DNA of 64,000 nt from Edaphochlamys debaryana (lineage: Eukaryota; Chlorophyta; Chlorophyceae; Chlamydomonadales): contig JAEHOE010000026.1 in NCBI GenBank assembly GCA_016858145.1, forward strand, positions 992,001-1,056,000. The letters run 5' to 3'. Numbering within the stretch: the first letter of the stretch is position 1; each line of letters begins with the position of its first letter. Below, one piece after another: positions 21,791 through 34,220 of the stretch. The notes under the pieces were generated by a model. It ran no database searches. It was not told where the DNA came from and was given only the letters and a program-made list of their open reading frames with translations. The translations under genes and the position numbers were made by a program.

Positions 21791-22556
21791 TTCGCACTGC
21801 CGGCTTTGGGCGTACGCCCGCCTGCGCTGCGTGGGCAGCGAACCACGGCGTGGTGTTGGGGAGTGTGCAGAGGGCCCCCGGAACCCTCGCCCAGCGCAAC
21901 AGCTGGAGCTGAGTTTGTTGACACCAGTGTATTCATGTTGACAAGGTTGGGCTGCGCTCTCGCGGGTTGCCCACCTGTCCCAGTCGCAGCATTCATCAAC
22001 GGGCCGTCACGACGGCCACCAATAGCCTCCCGCGCTCAAGGACCATGATCCGAAGCCTCTGATACTTGTAACGCGACGCGTTGTTTTGCTACGAAGGTCG
22101 CAGGAGCCCGATATGGCCGCACTTTGCCGGAAGCTGTCCCAGAGCTGTCCCCGCCTAGAGTGCGTTGAGCAGTAGGGCTTCACGGCCTGTACACGCTGGT
22201 GTGGCTGAGGCGCGGCCGGGCTGCAGCACACGAGGCCAAACTTGAATACCGCTGGTTCCAGCGCTCAACAGGGCCAACCCCGCCTCTGTTTCTCTGTCTC
22301 AGCATACCAAGACATAGTCAATAGTCATGTCTCGCTGCTAGGAGCATCAGAACGACGCTAGGGGCAACGGCGGAGGAGCGTCCGGAGGGGGACATTTTAG
22401 GGAGCAATGCTCACGCTTCGCGAGGCCCGGCCGACTGTGCGACGTGTAGGCGGTGTTACCGGCCGAAGCGTTCGCCGGGTGAGCCTTGCGCAGTTTGCAA
22501 ACCGCGCCCAGCGCTGTTGCTGGCGCTACTAGCCGATGTGCACTGGGCCTGCCACA
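21713..22556 (+). repeat. Genic counterpart of the duplicated segment (copy B)
   Basis: Covers the final part of the last TTLL coding exon (from [15 protein letters not shown] to the stop at 21788-21790) and about 770 bp of 3' UTR and flank. It pairs with copy A, 3.1 kb upstream, in direct orientation. Confidence 0.92.
22067..22071 (+). terminator. Candidate poly(A) signal TGTAA of the TTLL gene
   Basis: TGTAA lies 277 bases after the stop codon, a normal distance for green-algal genes. An identical signal lies in the intronic copy at 18948-18952. Confidence 0.6.
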
Positions 22557-22683
22557 GCCCGGCCTTTCCGACTCGCTGTCGGTGAAGGCTTACTCTTAGC
22601 ATGATCCAACTATCAGTGGCGGGGTCACTCCGGCGGGGCCGCGCTCAAGGATTGCCGGCTCGCTCTTTGCGCCAAACCCGCAG

Positions 22684-25655
22684 GCCTCGGAGCACGCAAC
22701 GAAGGTACCGCTCAGCAAGAAATGCAAGTTAGACATTAAAAGAAAGCACCTTAAGGCCGCCCTGCCAGGCTGCTTGGACTCCAACTCAACGCCGGTGTGT
22801 CTGCAGCTCCAGGTGTGTGGCGCTCGCGCGAAGTCGCTCTTCAAGGCCTGCAGATAGCATTTACAGCCGCTTAGACTTTCAATGGATAGCAGTCAGGTCA
22901 CGGCGGAAGCGCGGGACGACTGCAGGGACTCGCCAAACTCAAGGGGGACAGAAGGGGGTACACGAGCGGGGTGGTCCCCGTCGTGCGTCCCCCTCAGCAT
23001 TGCTTCCCGGCTACTGACCTCACGCCGTGCAGGCATTGCACTCTTGCTTCGCTTCCCCGCTGGCGTCCCCGCGTGCCCCCCTGGTCGTGATGCAAACGGC
23101 GGGGACACCTGCGGAGGGGGGGGATGGGTCTTTACCCACAGCACCCTTCCTTCCGCGTCATCAGGCTTACAATACCTCTTCCCCTTCACGCCCCCCACCA
23201 TAGATTGATGGCGAGAATCTGCCGGACGTATACAAGTGCACCATCAAGAAGCACATCAACAACAAGAGTGAGAGCGCCAGGGCTCGTGTCGGTTACTGCA
23301 GTGAGCCTTGGCCCCTGTCGCGTGCCCAGCACTGACATCCCCTCTCCCTGTCTGTCTGTAGCATCATGCGTCTCCTACCGCCTTCAGGTAAGGGGTTTCT
23401 CCGATGGGGCTTTGCGCAGACTGCCACCCATGGTTATGCCACAGCTCGCCACACAGCTGCCGCTCCCTGTTTGCCGCATGCACTTGCATCGCTCAGCCCT
23501 CCATTTCAACATGGCCATCTCCCTGTCTGGCTCCCTCATGACACCTGCGTGTATGCACGACAAGTAACCATGCATCACGCACTGGTTATTCCTTTTGTCC
23601 AAACACGCTCGTCCCTGTCCCAACCCGCCATACAAGACCTTGCGAGCTACACTTCATCTGTATTTCGTCGCGTTTTGTCCGGGCGGGTCATCTGGCAAAG
23701 GCCAAGCCCACGGCCTGGCAGCCCGTCTCGCCGTTCCATAACCCCCCGTGCTTGCGCCTTACCTTCCCAGACAGCCCTCCCTTTCCTTCATCACCCCGCA
23801 CTGCAGCTTCAGCGCTCAACCTGCTGTGCCACTGGCCATCCCAGTTCATCCACGCAGTCCCATGTCCCAACGCCCCTCCCTCTCTCCTCTTCGACCCATC
23901 TTTCCCTGCAGGGCACGGGTATCTACAACCACCTCCGCGGCCTCTTCATGCGAGGCTTCACGGCCGGAGAGGAGCCGGGGGTGGTGGTGCTCGTGGCTTC
24001 CACAGAGGCCGCCCCCGACCTGGTGTACCAGGGGCAGCAGTCAGACGGGGAGGGTGGCGAGGGCGGGGGCGGCGGCGGCGGCATCGTCGACGCGCAGGCC
24101 GCTGCCGCCGCGGTGGCCGCTCGGGAAGAGTCCGGGACCGAGTCCGGGAAAGAGCGGCGCGCCCAGGCGCGGGCGCGGCGGCAGCAGCGGCAGCGGAAAT
24201 CAAAGAAGCGGCGGAGGCAGGACACGGACGAGGAGGATGAGGACGACGTTCCCGTAGATGACGGAGACGAGGAGGAGGACCAGCGGCCAGACGCGAGCGA
24301 GGACGTGTCGGGGCCGGCTTCAGCACGGGCAGCGGCGGCTGCCGCCGCCGAGCCCTCCGGCCGCGCCCAACGCGCTACGCGGCGGCGCGGGATCAAGCAG
24401 GAGGAGCTGGAGGAGGCGGGGCCCAACGGCGTGGGCCTGTCGGGGCCTGGGCTGGGCGCGGGGCAAGGGGCGATCAAGCTGGAGCTTGGGCCCGGCCCCG
24501 GGCCCGGCCCGCAGCAGTACGGCGGCCATGGCCACCTGCTGTCGGCGGAGCTGCACCCCCACATGGGGACGCAGGGGCGCGGCGGCGCGCTCCAGCAGCA
24601 GCAGCAGGGCCTCCAGCTCCAGACCCACCTCCACCACACACACCCGCACCTCCACCCCCACGCGTCCCAGACGCCCCACCTCCACCCCTCGCAGCAGCCG
24701 CACCCGCACACCCACCCCCACTCCCACGCACACCACGCACACCCGCACACCCACCCCCACCCGCTCCAGCCGGGCATCCACCACCACAACCAGGCCCACC
24801 AGAACCTGCGCTCCCACCCCGTCAACCCCACGCCGAGCCCCGTCGGCGTGCACACGCGCCTCTCCGGCGTCGACGACCTAGACGATCCCCTGGCGGCCGT
24901 CGCCGCCGGGGTGGCGGAGGACGTCGCGGCGGCGGTGGCGGAGGTGGAGCGCCGGGCGGCGGCCGCCGCGGGCGTGGGCCCCGGCGGCGGCATGCCGCCC
25001 GTCCCCGTGATGGACCCCTTCGACAACGTGGCCATCGGCGTGGGCTTAGGGCTCGGAGTCGGGGGCCTCGGGGACGGCGGGGGCCTGCTGGGCGGGCCCG
25101 GCGGGCCGCATGGGCACGGGCAGGGCCACGGGATGCTGGTGCTCGGCCAGGATGGCGGCGGCGGGCCCGGCGGCGGCGCGGACGGCGTGGCGGCGGGGGC
25201 CGTGGAGCTGCCGGGCGTGGTCGGGCCCGACGGGGCCCAGGCCCACGGGCAGCGGGACCCGCTCCTGGACCTGCCGCTCAGCCTGTCGCCGTTCTCGCCG
25301 AGGCTGCTGGAGCTGACGGGCCGGCAGCACCCGCAGCGGCAGAGCCTCGGGGGGCAGCCGGGGCCCACGCAGTCGGTGAGTCGCTGGCGGGGTCCACGAG
25401 CTTTGCTCTGATGCAGTCAGCTCTCCCCTCCTCCCATGTGCCTCTGCTCGCTACGCGTTTACAGTGTACCCATCTGCTTAGACAACTGCCTTGCCCCACG
25501 TAAATGTGCACCTTGCCCCCCGCAAACGTTTGCGCCCGCGGTCACAGGCGAGCTGGGCTCCGCTGCCGGCGCTGGACTTCGAGTCAGGGCTCAACAGCAA
25601 CTGGCCCCGCCAGCAGCTGGGCTGGTCAGACTCGCTCGGGTTGGGCCTGCTCTGA
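22684..25655 (+). CDS. Probable B3-like DNA-binding protein with His-rich tail (5' end not found)
   Basis: Five exons with consistent phases: 22684-22812, 23204-23267, 23362-23387, 23912-25375 and 25548-25655; at least 596 residues. The first four exons join into one folded-looking region: KKCKLDIKRKHLKAALPG, PVCLQLQIDGENLPDVYKCT, NNKTSCVSYRLQGTGIYNHL, then RGFTAGEEPGVVVLVAS. Alternating strands, a central Y-K-C-T, a Y-R-L-x-G turn and a closing hydrophobic V-V-V-L-V fit the plan of a B3 DNA-binding domain; this is a by-eye call. A basic, nuclear-signal-like stretch (RRQQRQRKSKKRRRQD), an acidic run, a His-rich part (about 24625-24800, HPHTHPHSHAHHAHP) and Gly-rich sequence follow. The last exon encodes LDFESGLNSNWPRQQLGW. 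No convincing first exon was found; ATG at 22601 joined through a weak donor is one option. Confidence 0.6.
24625..24800 (+). repeat. CAC-rich repeat coding a histidine tract
   Basis: CACCCSCAC-type repeats encode alternating His-Pro and His-Thr residues in the large exon of the B3-like gene. In-frame low-complexity sequence that could bind metal or act as a nuclear speckle signal, as other His-rich tracts do; this is inference. Confidence 0.75.
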
Positions 25656-28143
25656 CGCGGCCGGAGCGTGCCTCGCGCAGCGGCGTGGGGCCGCGAGGGG
25701 GCCTGGGGCTGACGCGACACGCCTGCGGAGGGGCCGAGGCGGGAACGGTCGTCACGAGGAGGAGCAGCCTGGTCCGCCTGCGTCCGTGGCGTCTCCCTCC
25801 ACTCGGCACACCGAGCTGCAGCGCGGCCGTGGGATTCCCTGGCGGGCCTGGGCAGTGCCGCAGCACCTCACGACGGGCCGGCTGTCATTCCAGCCTGCGC
25901 TTTGGTCAGGGTGGCCTTCGCTCCCGGCCGTAAGCGCGCGGCGCTGAGCCCTAGGCGAGCTTTGCTGGCTCGGGCCTTGGGGAGCAAGGGCTACTAGGCC
26001 ACCAACAACCCACATGACATGAACGCCGATGCTGCAGCGAGTAGGCTCGAGCTCCACTCTGCGAGTGCAAGGCGGGGTGGTATCCTTACATGTGATGGGC
26101 GGTCGTTGCCGCTGGCACGGCCTGGCGGCTCGGGCCTACTTACCCTGGAGCGGTCCAAGGTTCGTTTGACTGACACAGTTCAGATAACTTGATAGACTCA
26201 GATTCGTTGAAGCTGCGGGAAACGTAGGGGTGCTTTAGGGGCACCGGTAACATAGCGTGAGGTCGGGCGGGAACGCTCAAGCAGCAGTGTGGGCAGGGAG
26301 GAAGCTTGGGCAGGCATGATGGCAGGAGGCGGCGAGCAGGGCGAGCAGGAGGTGGTGATAGGGTGACTCTCCCCTGCTGACGTGGCGGCTGGGCGCGCGC
26401 GCACCCCATGTTGGTGGCGCTAGGGCCCGTTGAGCACATGGGAGCTGAATTGTCTTCGTAGCTGTCGACGATCGAGCGGGGAAGCTTTTGCGATCGGGCT
26501 TTGGCGGGCGAACGGCCTCGGCGGCACGACCATGCCAGGCCAAACCAGCAAGGCTGGCTCCAACATTCGGTGGAGAGTATCGGGTCCGAGGCCGCCGGCG
26601 ATAGCGGCGGCCAGCAATATCACTGATCCAGCGGGTTGCCGCAACTCTGCCGTACATGACGTACCTAAAATGGTGTGCATCTTGTGTTGAGAGTTCTGAG
26701 TCCCCTGCGTGCGGCTTGGTTTGCGGCAGCGCAAGATGGTTGCGGAGGCCGAAACCTGGCGGAAGGGCTGGCACTATTTCTTTGTTCCCTGTCTCGGTGC
26801 GTGTGCCCTGTTGCGTCTTTGCATCTGCGTGTGCGGTTGGGAGTGCATGCCCCGCGTGATCGCGAGGGCCGGGGGGTACCACACAAACATGGCAAAAAGA
26901 AAGAAAAGCGGGAGTGCGGATGGCACCGAAGGCAGCTGCTGCTTTGGGAAGGGTGAGGGGTAGCAGGGGTAGGCATGGAAGGCGTGCTTAGGTAGGCTCA
27001 GGAGCAGGGCGAGCGGGTAGAGGTGTGGTAGAGGTGCTCAGGTCCGGATTGTCGGGAATAGGAGGGGTAGCGTCTAGGCATCGGAAGGATAGGAGACCAC
27101 AAGCCACGATGTGTGACAGCGGAGGCGTGGCGGCAGTTCCCCTTATAAGCCTCGCTGCACGGGGTGTTCGGGTGCCCCGGGGGCCGCCCCACGTACTACA
27201 ATCTATCTTTCGTACGGCAGCGATTCGTGCTTGTTTGATGGATCGGGTGTTGCAGGTGCAGTCTCAGGAGTGCGGGAATGCTGCCGCATCCATGGAGGGT
27301 GCAAGGGCTAGGAGAGGGAGCGCGCCCTAGCCTCCCGAGGTGTAAAGCCCCCGCAGCCCCACTTGAGCTTCCACCGCACTGGCCAACTGGCGCCCACGTC
27401 AACGCGCAGCTGAACCCGCATCCAACCACACGATAGCTCCAAGCATCGCATCTCAGGCCTGCACGACCTCTCGTGGGTCGTGGCCATGGAGTGTATCTCC
27501 GCTGATGACCGCTATACCTTTACACGGTGTAGCGTCAACAGCTCCCGTCTCCTCCTCCACCTTTGTCCACAGTGCCGTTGGCGCCTCGCTCTGGCGCGTG
27601 CTCTACACCTCTAGCCTTAAGAGCTCTGGGCTCCGGATGGGCATCGGCATCCCCGCTCCGGACTACATACGATACACGCCCAGCTGCAGTACCGCTTGCC
27701 GGCACCCGACCGGACATATACATGCTTCACCACATCTCATGCGCGCCACTAAACGCTCAAGCGTCCTACGCGCCCTGTAGAGCGTCATGCCTCCTGTCGA
27801 CATGATACCAGGAGCACCCGCGACCCAGCCGCCCCTGCCCCAGCCTCTGCACCTATCCCGGGTTCTCTTCCGATGGAGCAGCCCTCGCCCCTCTGTTCCC
27901 CGTCCTTGCACCTACCCCTAACCACCGTCAGCGGCACCGAACCGCGGATGACTGCCCCTCCCCACCGCCCCGCACATGCTCCTCCGCGCATTGAGGGGCA
28001 CACCGAGCGAATGCCCGCAGCCCTCCGACCGTGCGTCCCGCGGGAGGGCAATATGGCAGCCTCAGAACTTGCTCGCCGCCGCCATCCGCAGCTCCCCGCG
28101 GAGCTCATGCCCGCCAGCGCCACAGCGCAGGCTCCCACCCCCC
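25656..28143. other. Spacer between B3-like gene and gamma-tubulin 3' ends
   Basis: 2.5 kb between two convergent genes. It contains their 3' UTRs; TTACA at 27520-27524 is a candidate poly(A) signal (TGTAA on the minus strand) for gamma-tubulin, about 620 bases past its stop. Open frames around 26140-26880 lack splice structure or recognisable motifs. No gene is supported. Confidence 0.5.
27520..27524 (-). terminator. Candidate poly(A) signal TGTAA of gamma-tubulin
   Basis: TTACA on the plus strand reads TGTAA on the minus strand, about 620 bases after the gamma-tubulin stop. Confidence 0.4.
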
Positions 28144-31100
28144 TCACGCCGCCATCTGCCGCTGGAGCTGTGGGGAGGAAGGCAACCGGCGAAAGAGGGA
28201 CACCAAGACGCCGGTGTCAACAAGATACCATCGGTTCTCCCAAAAACTCGCAGCCCTCCACGAACCAGCCCTTCCAGTGCCAGCTGCCCTGTGTCCCGTA
28301 CCCAGTACGGTACCCCTTCCGATCGGGACTCCCCGGCCACTCACGTAGTCGGCGTGCTCGCATGCGGCGTACTCGTTGGCCAGCTCCTGGACCACCTGCG
28401 CGACACAGGGGGGGGCGGGGGGTATTTGAATCTGGGAGCGGGGGGGCGGGGGGGAGGGGACTGTTGAGCGGGGTTGCGTCGCCTTCGAAGGGGATGATCT
28501 TTGACGAAGTGGAGACCGGAGGGGAACGGGAACTGAAGCAGGACCGGGGGCGAGCAAGCAAGCCGGTCTCCAACATGCGCAGCCCCCAGCCGGTCGGGAC
28601 CCGCGATCGGGCCGGAAGACCGCGCAGCAGGGGGAGGGAGCGTCCTCGCAGTGCAGCGCAGCCCTCCCTCCGCCTAGCGGCCGCCCGCTCAGGCCGGTGC
28701 GCCTTGCACGCACCTCCTTGGCGTCGTTGAACTCCTCCAGCAGGCTGGTGCCGCTGTTGTCGTTGAAGCGGGGCACGTCCCGGTAGGCCTGCATGAAGGC
28801 CTGGCGCTCCTGCGGGGGGGGGAGGGGGGTTGGGGAGGGGCGCGGGAGGGAGGGACAGAGGCAAGGAACAGGAGTCAGCGGGGAGCGCAGCGGCAAAGGG
28901 GGGCAAGGAGAGGGGCAGGAGTTAGTGGGGAATTGACGACCCAGAGGGAGGGGCGGAGGCAGGGGGGTGTTGGTGCCGGAATGAGCTGGACCGCGTCGCC
29001 GTCGGGCAAGGCAAGGCGGGGAAGGGGCACGGCGAGGAACAGGCGTCAGTGGCGGGTGCAGCGCGACACCCTAGGCAGTCGGCGGCCATGCTCGTCAGCG
29101 GTCAGCCCGCAACCTCCTGCCACCAGTCCCAGCCCTCTCGCTGTCACAATCACCGTCATGCGCCACAGCTGTACCCTCCCACCAGCCGTACAAATTACAA
29201 CCCACACTCGAGCCCATCCCAGCTCTCCACCCCACCCCACCCCACCCGGCCTAAGCAAATGCGGATTTCATCGGTGGTTCGGAGGGGGTCCACGGCCGTG
29301 ACAGCCTGTAAGCGCCGATTGCCTCACCGCACCCCCACCCCACCCCACCCCACCCCCCCGCCTCACCTGCTTGGGCCCCATGAGCTTCTCGTAGTCCCGC
29401 AGCACCTTGTTGAAGAGGTGGCGGATGGAGGTGTGGTTGGCCAGCATGAGCCCCGACACGCGGTGGCCCGTGTTGACGTAGGGCGACTTCTTGGAGAGCG
29501 CCACCTGGGGGTGGTAGTGGTGGGAGGGGGGTGGGGGTGAGGGTGGTGGGAGGGGGGATTAGGGGGGTTGGAGAAGGGGACTGGAGGCGATTGCGGGGAT
29601 GAGGGGTTGGGGTTTCAGCCGGTTCCCATCATCAACCTGACAGCACCCGCTCGCAGTTCTCCTGGGCGGCAAGGCTGCTCAGCACAGCACAAAAGACGCG
29701 CAACGGGCCCCAGCCTCGGCCACTGCTTCCCTGCTCTTGCCAACCCCCGCCCCCGTCCCCAGCTCCTACCAGCCAGGCACCGCAACGTCTCACACCATCG
29801 CCCTCACACCATCCACCATCCCCGCCCCCACACCCCAACCCGGGCGCTGCCCCAACACGATACGCACCTGGATGCTTGCCGGCCCCCACTCGATGAAGTT
29901 GGCCTGCTTGCGCTCGCGGATGCGCTGCAGCGACTTGTGCACCTGGCTGGGGTCCACCTCGCCCTGCGGGGGGACCAAGGGGGGAGGGGAGAGGGGAAGG
30001 GACCAGGAGGGGGCGTCTCAAGTAGAAAGCGGCGGAGAGAGGGGAGAGGGGGCGGTGGCGTCGTGGGCTGGGTTGTGGGGTGCGGGACAGAGGGGGTGGC
30101 GGAAAGGGTGGTGGCCTGCGTCGCTTAGCGGTCAGCGCAGCCCGATGGGGGGGGGGCAATACTGTAACGTGGGCACTGGACTATAGATGGCCAGGAGTGC
30201 AGGGTTGTTGTTGTGGTGGCGGAATCTCGCGTGTGAGGGCCTGCAGCCCTGCTGCCGGCGCCTGGTGACTGGTGCGGTGCGGGCCATTCCCAAGCGAGGT
30301 CCCCTGTGCTCGCCTGGATGATGTTGAGGATGGAGATGTACTTGGCGTTGGCGATGTCCCGGGACTTGGTGTGCGTGGACACCTGAGGGGGGTGTGAGGG
30401 GGCCAGGGGGGTGGTTTTAACACATTGGTAACGGTGCCAAGGGCGCAGCGGGGTGCAGGGCGCAGAGGAAGGAAAGTTGGGGATCGCGCAGGCGAGCCAG
30501 AGCTCAGCCACTCTCGCTGGGAGCCCGAGCGGCCCCAGTCGCCCCAGGCCTGGCTACAGCCCCGCTGAGGCCACAGGAGAGCTCTCCCAATCGCCCACAG
30601 CCCGAGTGGCCCCGGTCGCTCCTATACAGGCGCAGCACAAGATCGCCAGTGCGCCTGCGCCTGCCTGTAACGGTATCGGCAGCCGCTACACAGCCTACAC
30701 AAACACTGGACATCGACGAGGACCGTACGGTCACCCCAGCACTGCCGCACCATGATGTTCTTGGGCTGCAGCAGGCGCCGCATGACGTCCAGCACCGTGG
30801 TCTTGCGGATGTTGGAAGTGACCTGGGGCGGAAGGCGGGAATGGGAGTGAGGGAAGGGAGGCGTCGGAAACCTCGAAGCCCGACCCACATCCCAAGCGAG
30901 GCAACGAAGTCATGTGTGGAGCGCTTCTGCACAGCAACCACCGCGCTGCCATCGCTAGCAAGAGCCACTCGAGCGCTGCTAGGCCCATCTGGGTCGACAG
31001 AAGAAGAGGCGCCCGGTCTCTTGCTTGCTGACATCCTTCCCACCAACGCTTTCCTCGCATCCCCTCGCAGTCCGCACCTGCCCCGCCGCGTTCTCGGCGG

Positions 31101-33848
31101 TGAGGGGCGTGTAGCCGGTCATGAGGAAGTGGCAGCGGGGGGTGGGGATGAGCGAGGCCACCAGCCCCACCAGGTCGTTGTTCATGTAGCCTGGGGGGAG
31201 GTGGGGTGGGTGGGGTGGGGGTGGTCTTGACGACTTGGACACCGATCAGGGCAATCAGCGCCGTGGGCCCACTCAAAACCGCCCCGCAAACCCGCCGCCT
31301 GGCGGTTGCTAGTGAACGGGAGAATAGGTGTTGGTGATTCACGGGGTAGGTGGGTGGACACGGTGAGTGGAACTCAGGTGGATGAATAGGTGGGGTGGAA
31401 GGCAGGGCTTTGAGCGTGTGTAGGTTGTGGTGAGTGGGATGAAGGGAGCAGAAGAACGCGCTTGTGGGAGGGAGGGTTGGGCATGCGGCGAGAAGGAAGT
31501 GTGTGAGAAGGGCGACGGGCCCCCAGTGACGCAGCCGAGCCGGGTCTTTCCCACGAGCTACCCGTCATGCCAGAGGCACAGTGTCATCCACTCGGCACTC
31601 GTGGACATCCACCAGGAGAGCGTGAGCCCAGCCCGCCACCACACCAGCTCTCAAGCCTCAACCTCTCACCCGGGTACCGCAGCGTGGTGGTGGATGCGGC
31701 CATCACGGTCGCGATGAGGGAGTTGATCTGCTGTACGTCCGGCTTCTGCAGGTGCAACCGCTCCACGGCGATCTTGTCGAGCGCCGTGTTGTCGAGTACG
31801 ACAACCGCGTCGGCGTGCAGCGTAAGGCGCTTGAGCGTCAGCAGGGAGTTGTACGGCTGCACGACCACGTCCGATGACTCGGACTGGTTTGGGAAGACAC
31901 TGCGGACGGCAGGGGAGGGAGCGGGGGGTGCCGGGTTGGGTCAGCCACGCCATTCCAAGCCGAGCCAGGCGCACGCCACGGGCCCCAGTCCCTGCAACCT
32001 CCCTTTGCACGTCCACCGCCCGCGCGTGCCGCTGCAGCCCGCAGCCCCAGCCTTGTGACCCGGGCACCCCAATCTGGGGGACTGCAGCGCTGCCCAGCTC
32101 CAAACGCCAACGGGGCTCGTCTGCTCCGGCGCCCCTGCGGCACTTGCCACACCGCTGCCCAGCTCCGAGCTCTCGGATGCCACACATCCGCCCCGGCCCG
32201 GCAGCCCTCCCGGGGGTTCAGAGTCCGGCAGCACGCCCGGTCCGAAATCTGGCATGCCTGCATAGCGCCAGCCAGCCCGCGGCGGGCTCCACTCCGCCGC
32301 CGCCCGTGATTGCGCCTGCACGTGTCGCACCTGTACGTCTGTATGAGCTTCTTGCTGTACCGCTCGCTGATGAGCTCCAGCATGTAGCTGCCCATGCCGG
32401 AGCCCGTGCCTCCCGCGATCGAGTGCGACATGTTGAAGCCCTCGAGGCTGTCGCAGTACTCGGCCTCCCGGTCTACGCGGGCGGGAGGGGGGCAGCGGTC
32501 AGGGAGCGGTGGGCGGCGACAAAAGGGCGGGTGTGGAAGAGGCGAGGTGGGCGCTGCGGGAGAACAAGGGAGGGGTGCTGTGGGGGACTGTTGCGTGGCA
32601 CCGATACCGCGGCGCTGTTCAGTGACGGACTGCCGCAGCGGCAGGCTTGTTCTCATGCGGAAGGGCTGTAGGGTATGGATGACCGGCGGTGCGCGAGGGC
32701 GAACGAGGGCTCAAAGGCCCTGCTGAGGCTCCGGGTCCATTGGCGCCTTGGAGCTAGGGACGCCCTTGCGGCCGGCTAGCACCCAGAGTGAATGGCACCA
32801 CTGCACGCCGCCCGTTCCACCCCCAGGCATGAAGTCCCTTGGCCCCATGCCGTGGGTGAGTGGCTGAGCCACTGCGAGTGGCTCCCCTCGGCCCGGGACC
32901 GACAGCCACGGGCAGTCGACAGTACCCCGGGGCGGGGCGAGGCGTGCTTGCGTCCTGGGAGGCCCCTAGTGGAAAGCCCTGCTGCACCTGAGGTGAAGGC
33001 TGCCGGTGTGGACCTGCCCGACCATGCCCGACCTGGCGCCCCGCAAGGCACCCCGCTGCACACTGCGTGCCTGGCTGCTGCCTGCCCAGCGCGATCAAGC
33101 CACGCATTTGACGAACCGTGCCAAGCTTGCAGGAACGGCCAAACCCACAGACCCCGGGTGCTGCAGCCCTTCCCGCAGACTGCGCCAGGCCGCAGCTACT
33201 GCAGGCTCCGTTCAGTATGGTGTAAGGGAAGCTCACCGATCATGTCCAGTAGCGTCTCCTGCACCGCCTCTCCTTGCGCATAGCCGCTCGCCCAGTTGTT
33301 GCCCGCACCGCCACCCTCCTTGGAGATGAAGATGTTCTCCGGGTTGAAGAGGCTCCGCAGATCTGACGTTTGGATGCCGTTGATGACACTGCACAAGGGG
33401 CGAGGGGGCATGGTTAGGGGGTACCAGGGCGCTTGACCACCCGCCGTGGGGCACACGCCGATACCCGGGCGACACCCTCGCCCCACACACCGCGGCTCCA
33501 GGTCCAGCAGGATAGCGCGCGGAATGTACTGCTCGTCATCCGCTTGGTAGAAGAAGACATCCTTCCTGTCTCCGCCCTGCGCAGGCGTTGGTGAGCTTCG
33601 GCAGCTGCGTACGCAACAAATGGCGCGAAAGGACTCACCACCGTCGCGAAGTCCTCAAGCCGGCCGTCCTTGGCTATACCATGCTCTTGACATAGCTGCG
33701 GTTATGGAGGCCGTCTGATCAGGCCCGACCGCGGCGAGCAGCTGCTGCGAGACTGCATGTTTGAAGCCCGACGCACCTTCCGCCAGAACTCGCTGCCTAC
33801 TTGGTTTCCACATTGCCCTACTTGTAGATTGATAATTTCCCGGGGCAT
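28144..33848 (-). CDS. TUBG: Gamma-tubulin
   Basis: Nucleates microtubules in gamma-TuRC at basal bodies and spindle poles. Fourteen exons: 33777-33848, 33639-33695, 33491-33576, 33237-33388, 32331-32472, 31670-31899, 31078-31190, 30751-30822, 30314-30382, 29868-29963, 29367-29504, 28714-28809, 28345-28395 and 28144-28167, about 465 residues, normal for the family. Seen: start [36 protein letters not shown], the tubulin GTPase signature [67 protein letters not shown] and [11 protein letters not shown]. The intron after 30314 needs a GC donor (IIQ joined to GEVDP). The 7-residue last exon (LQRQMAA, stop) is the least certain part; reading through the donor at 28344 instead gives an unlikely Arg/Pro-rich tail. 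Head-to-head with the TMEM45-like gene. Confidence 0.96.
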
Positions 33849-34220
33849 TGGCCCGGTAGTTGCGCTCTACACGAGGATTCCTGCCCAGGGCTTGGCCCGC
33901 TAACTAGCCTTTGCAGGTGAGGTTATCACAGGGTATTAGGCTTGCTGAGGGATGTAATCGTGTTGGCTGCAAGGGAAACAGCGCGACAGTCGCGGAGGGA
34001 TTGCCATCCCGAATGAGGGTGGGTCTCAACTCTCCAGGAGAGTCCGCAGCCTCCCTTGCACTCTACTCCCCGGTCACTTTTAGCTTGTCACAACTCCACC
34101 CGTGGCACAAACCCTTACGCCGGCGTAGAGCCGCGGCCAAACCAAACTTGATTCCCGCGCTTACGCCGCGCTGACGGACCACCTGTCGCTTTACCTCGGG
34201 TGCTACTTATACTTGCTGAA
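33849..34220. promoter_or_regulatory. Shared 5' region of gamma-tubulin and TMEM45-like genes
   Basis: 372 bp between divergent start codons; bidirectional promoter inferred from gene order. No specific element is recognised. Confidence 0.5.

Noticed and set aside
26889..26957. Short basic peptide start (MAKRKKSGSADGTEGS) ending at a GT
   Set aside because: No following exon in any phase could be found, so it is most likely chance.
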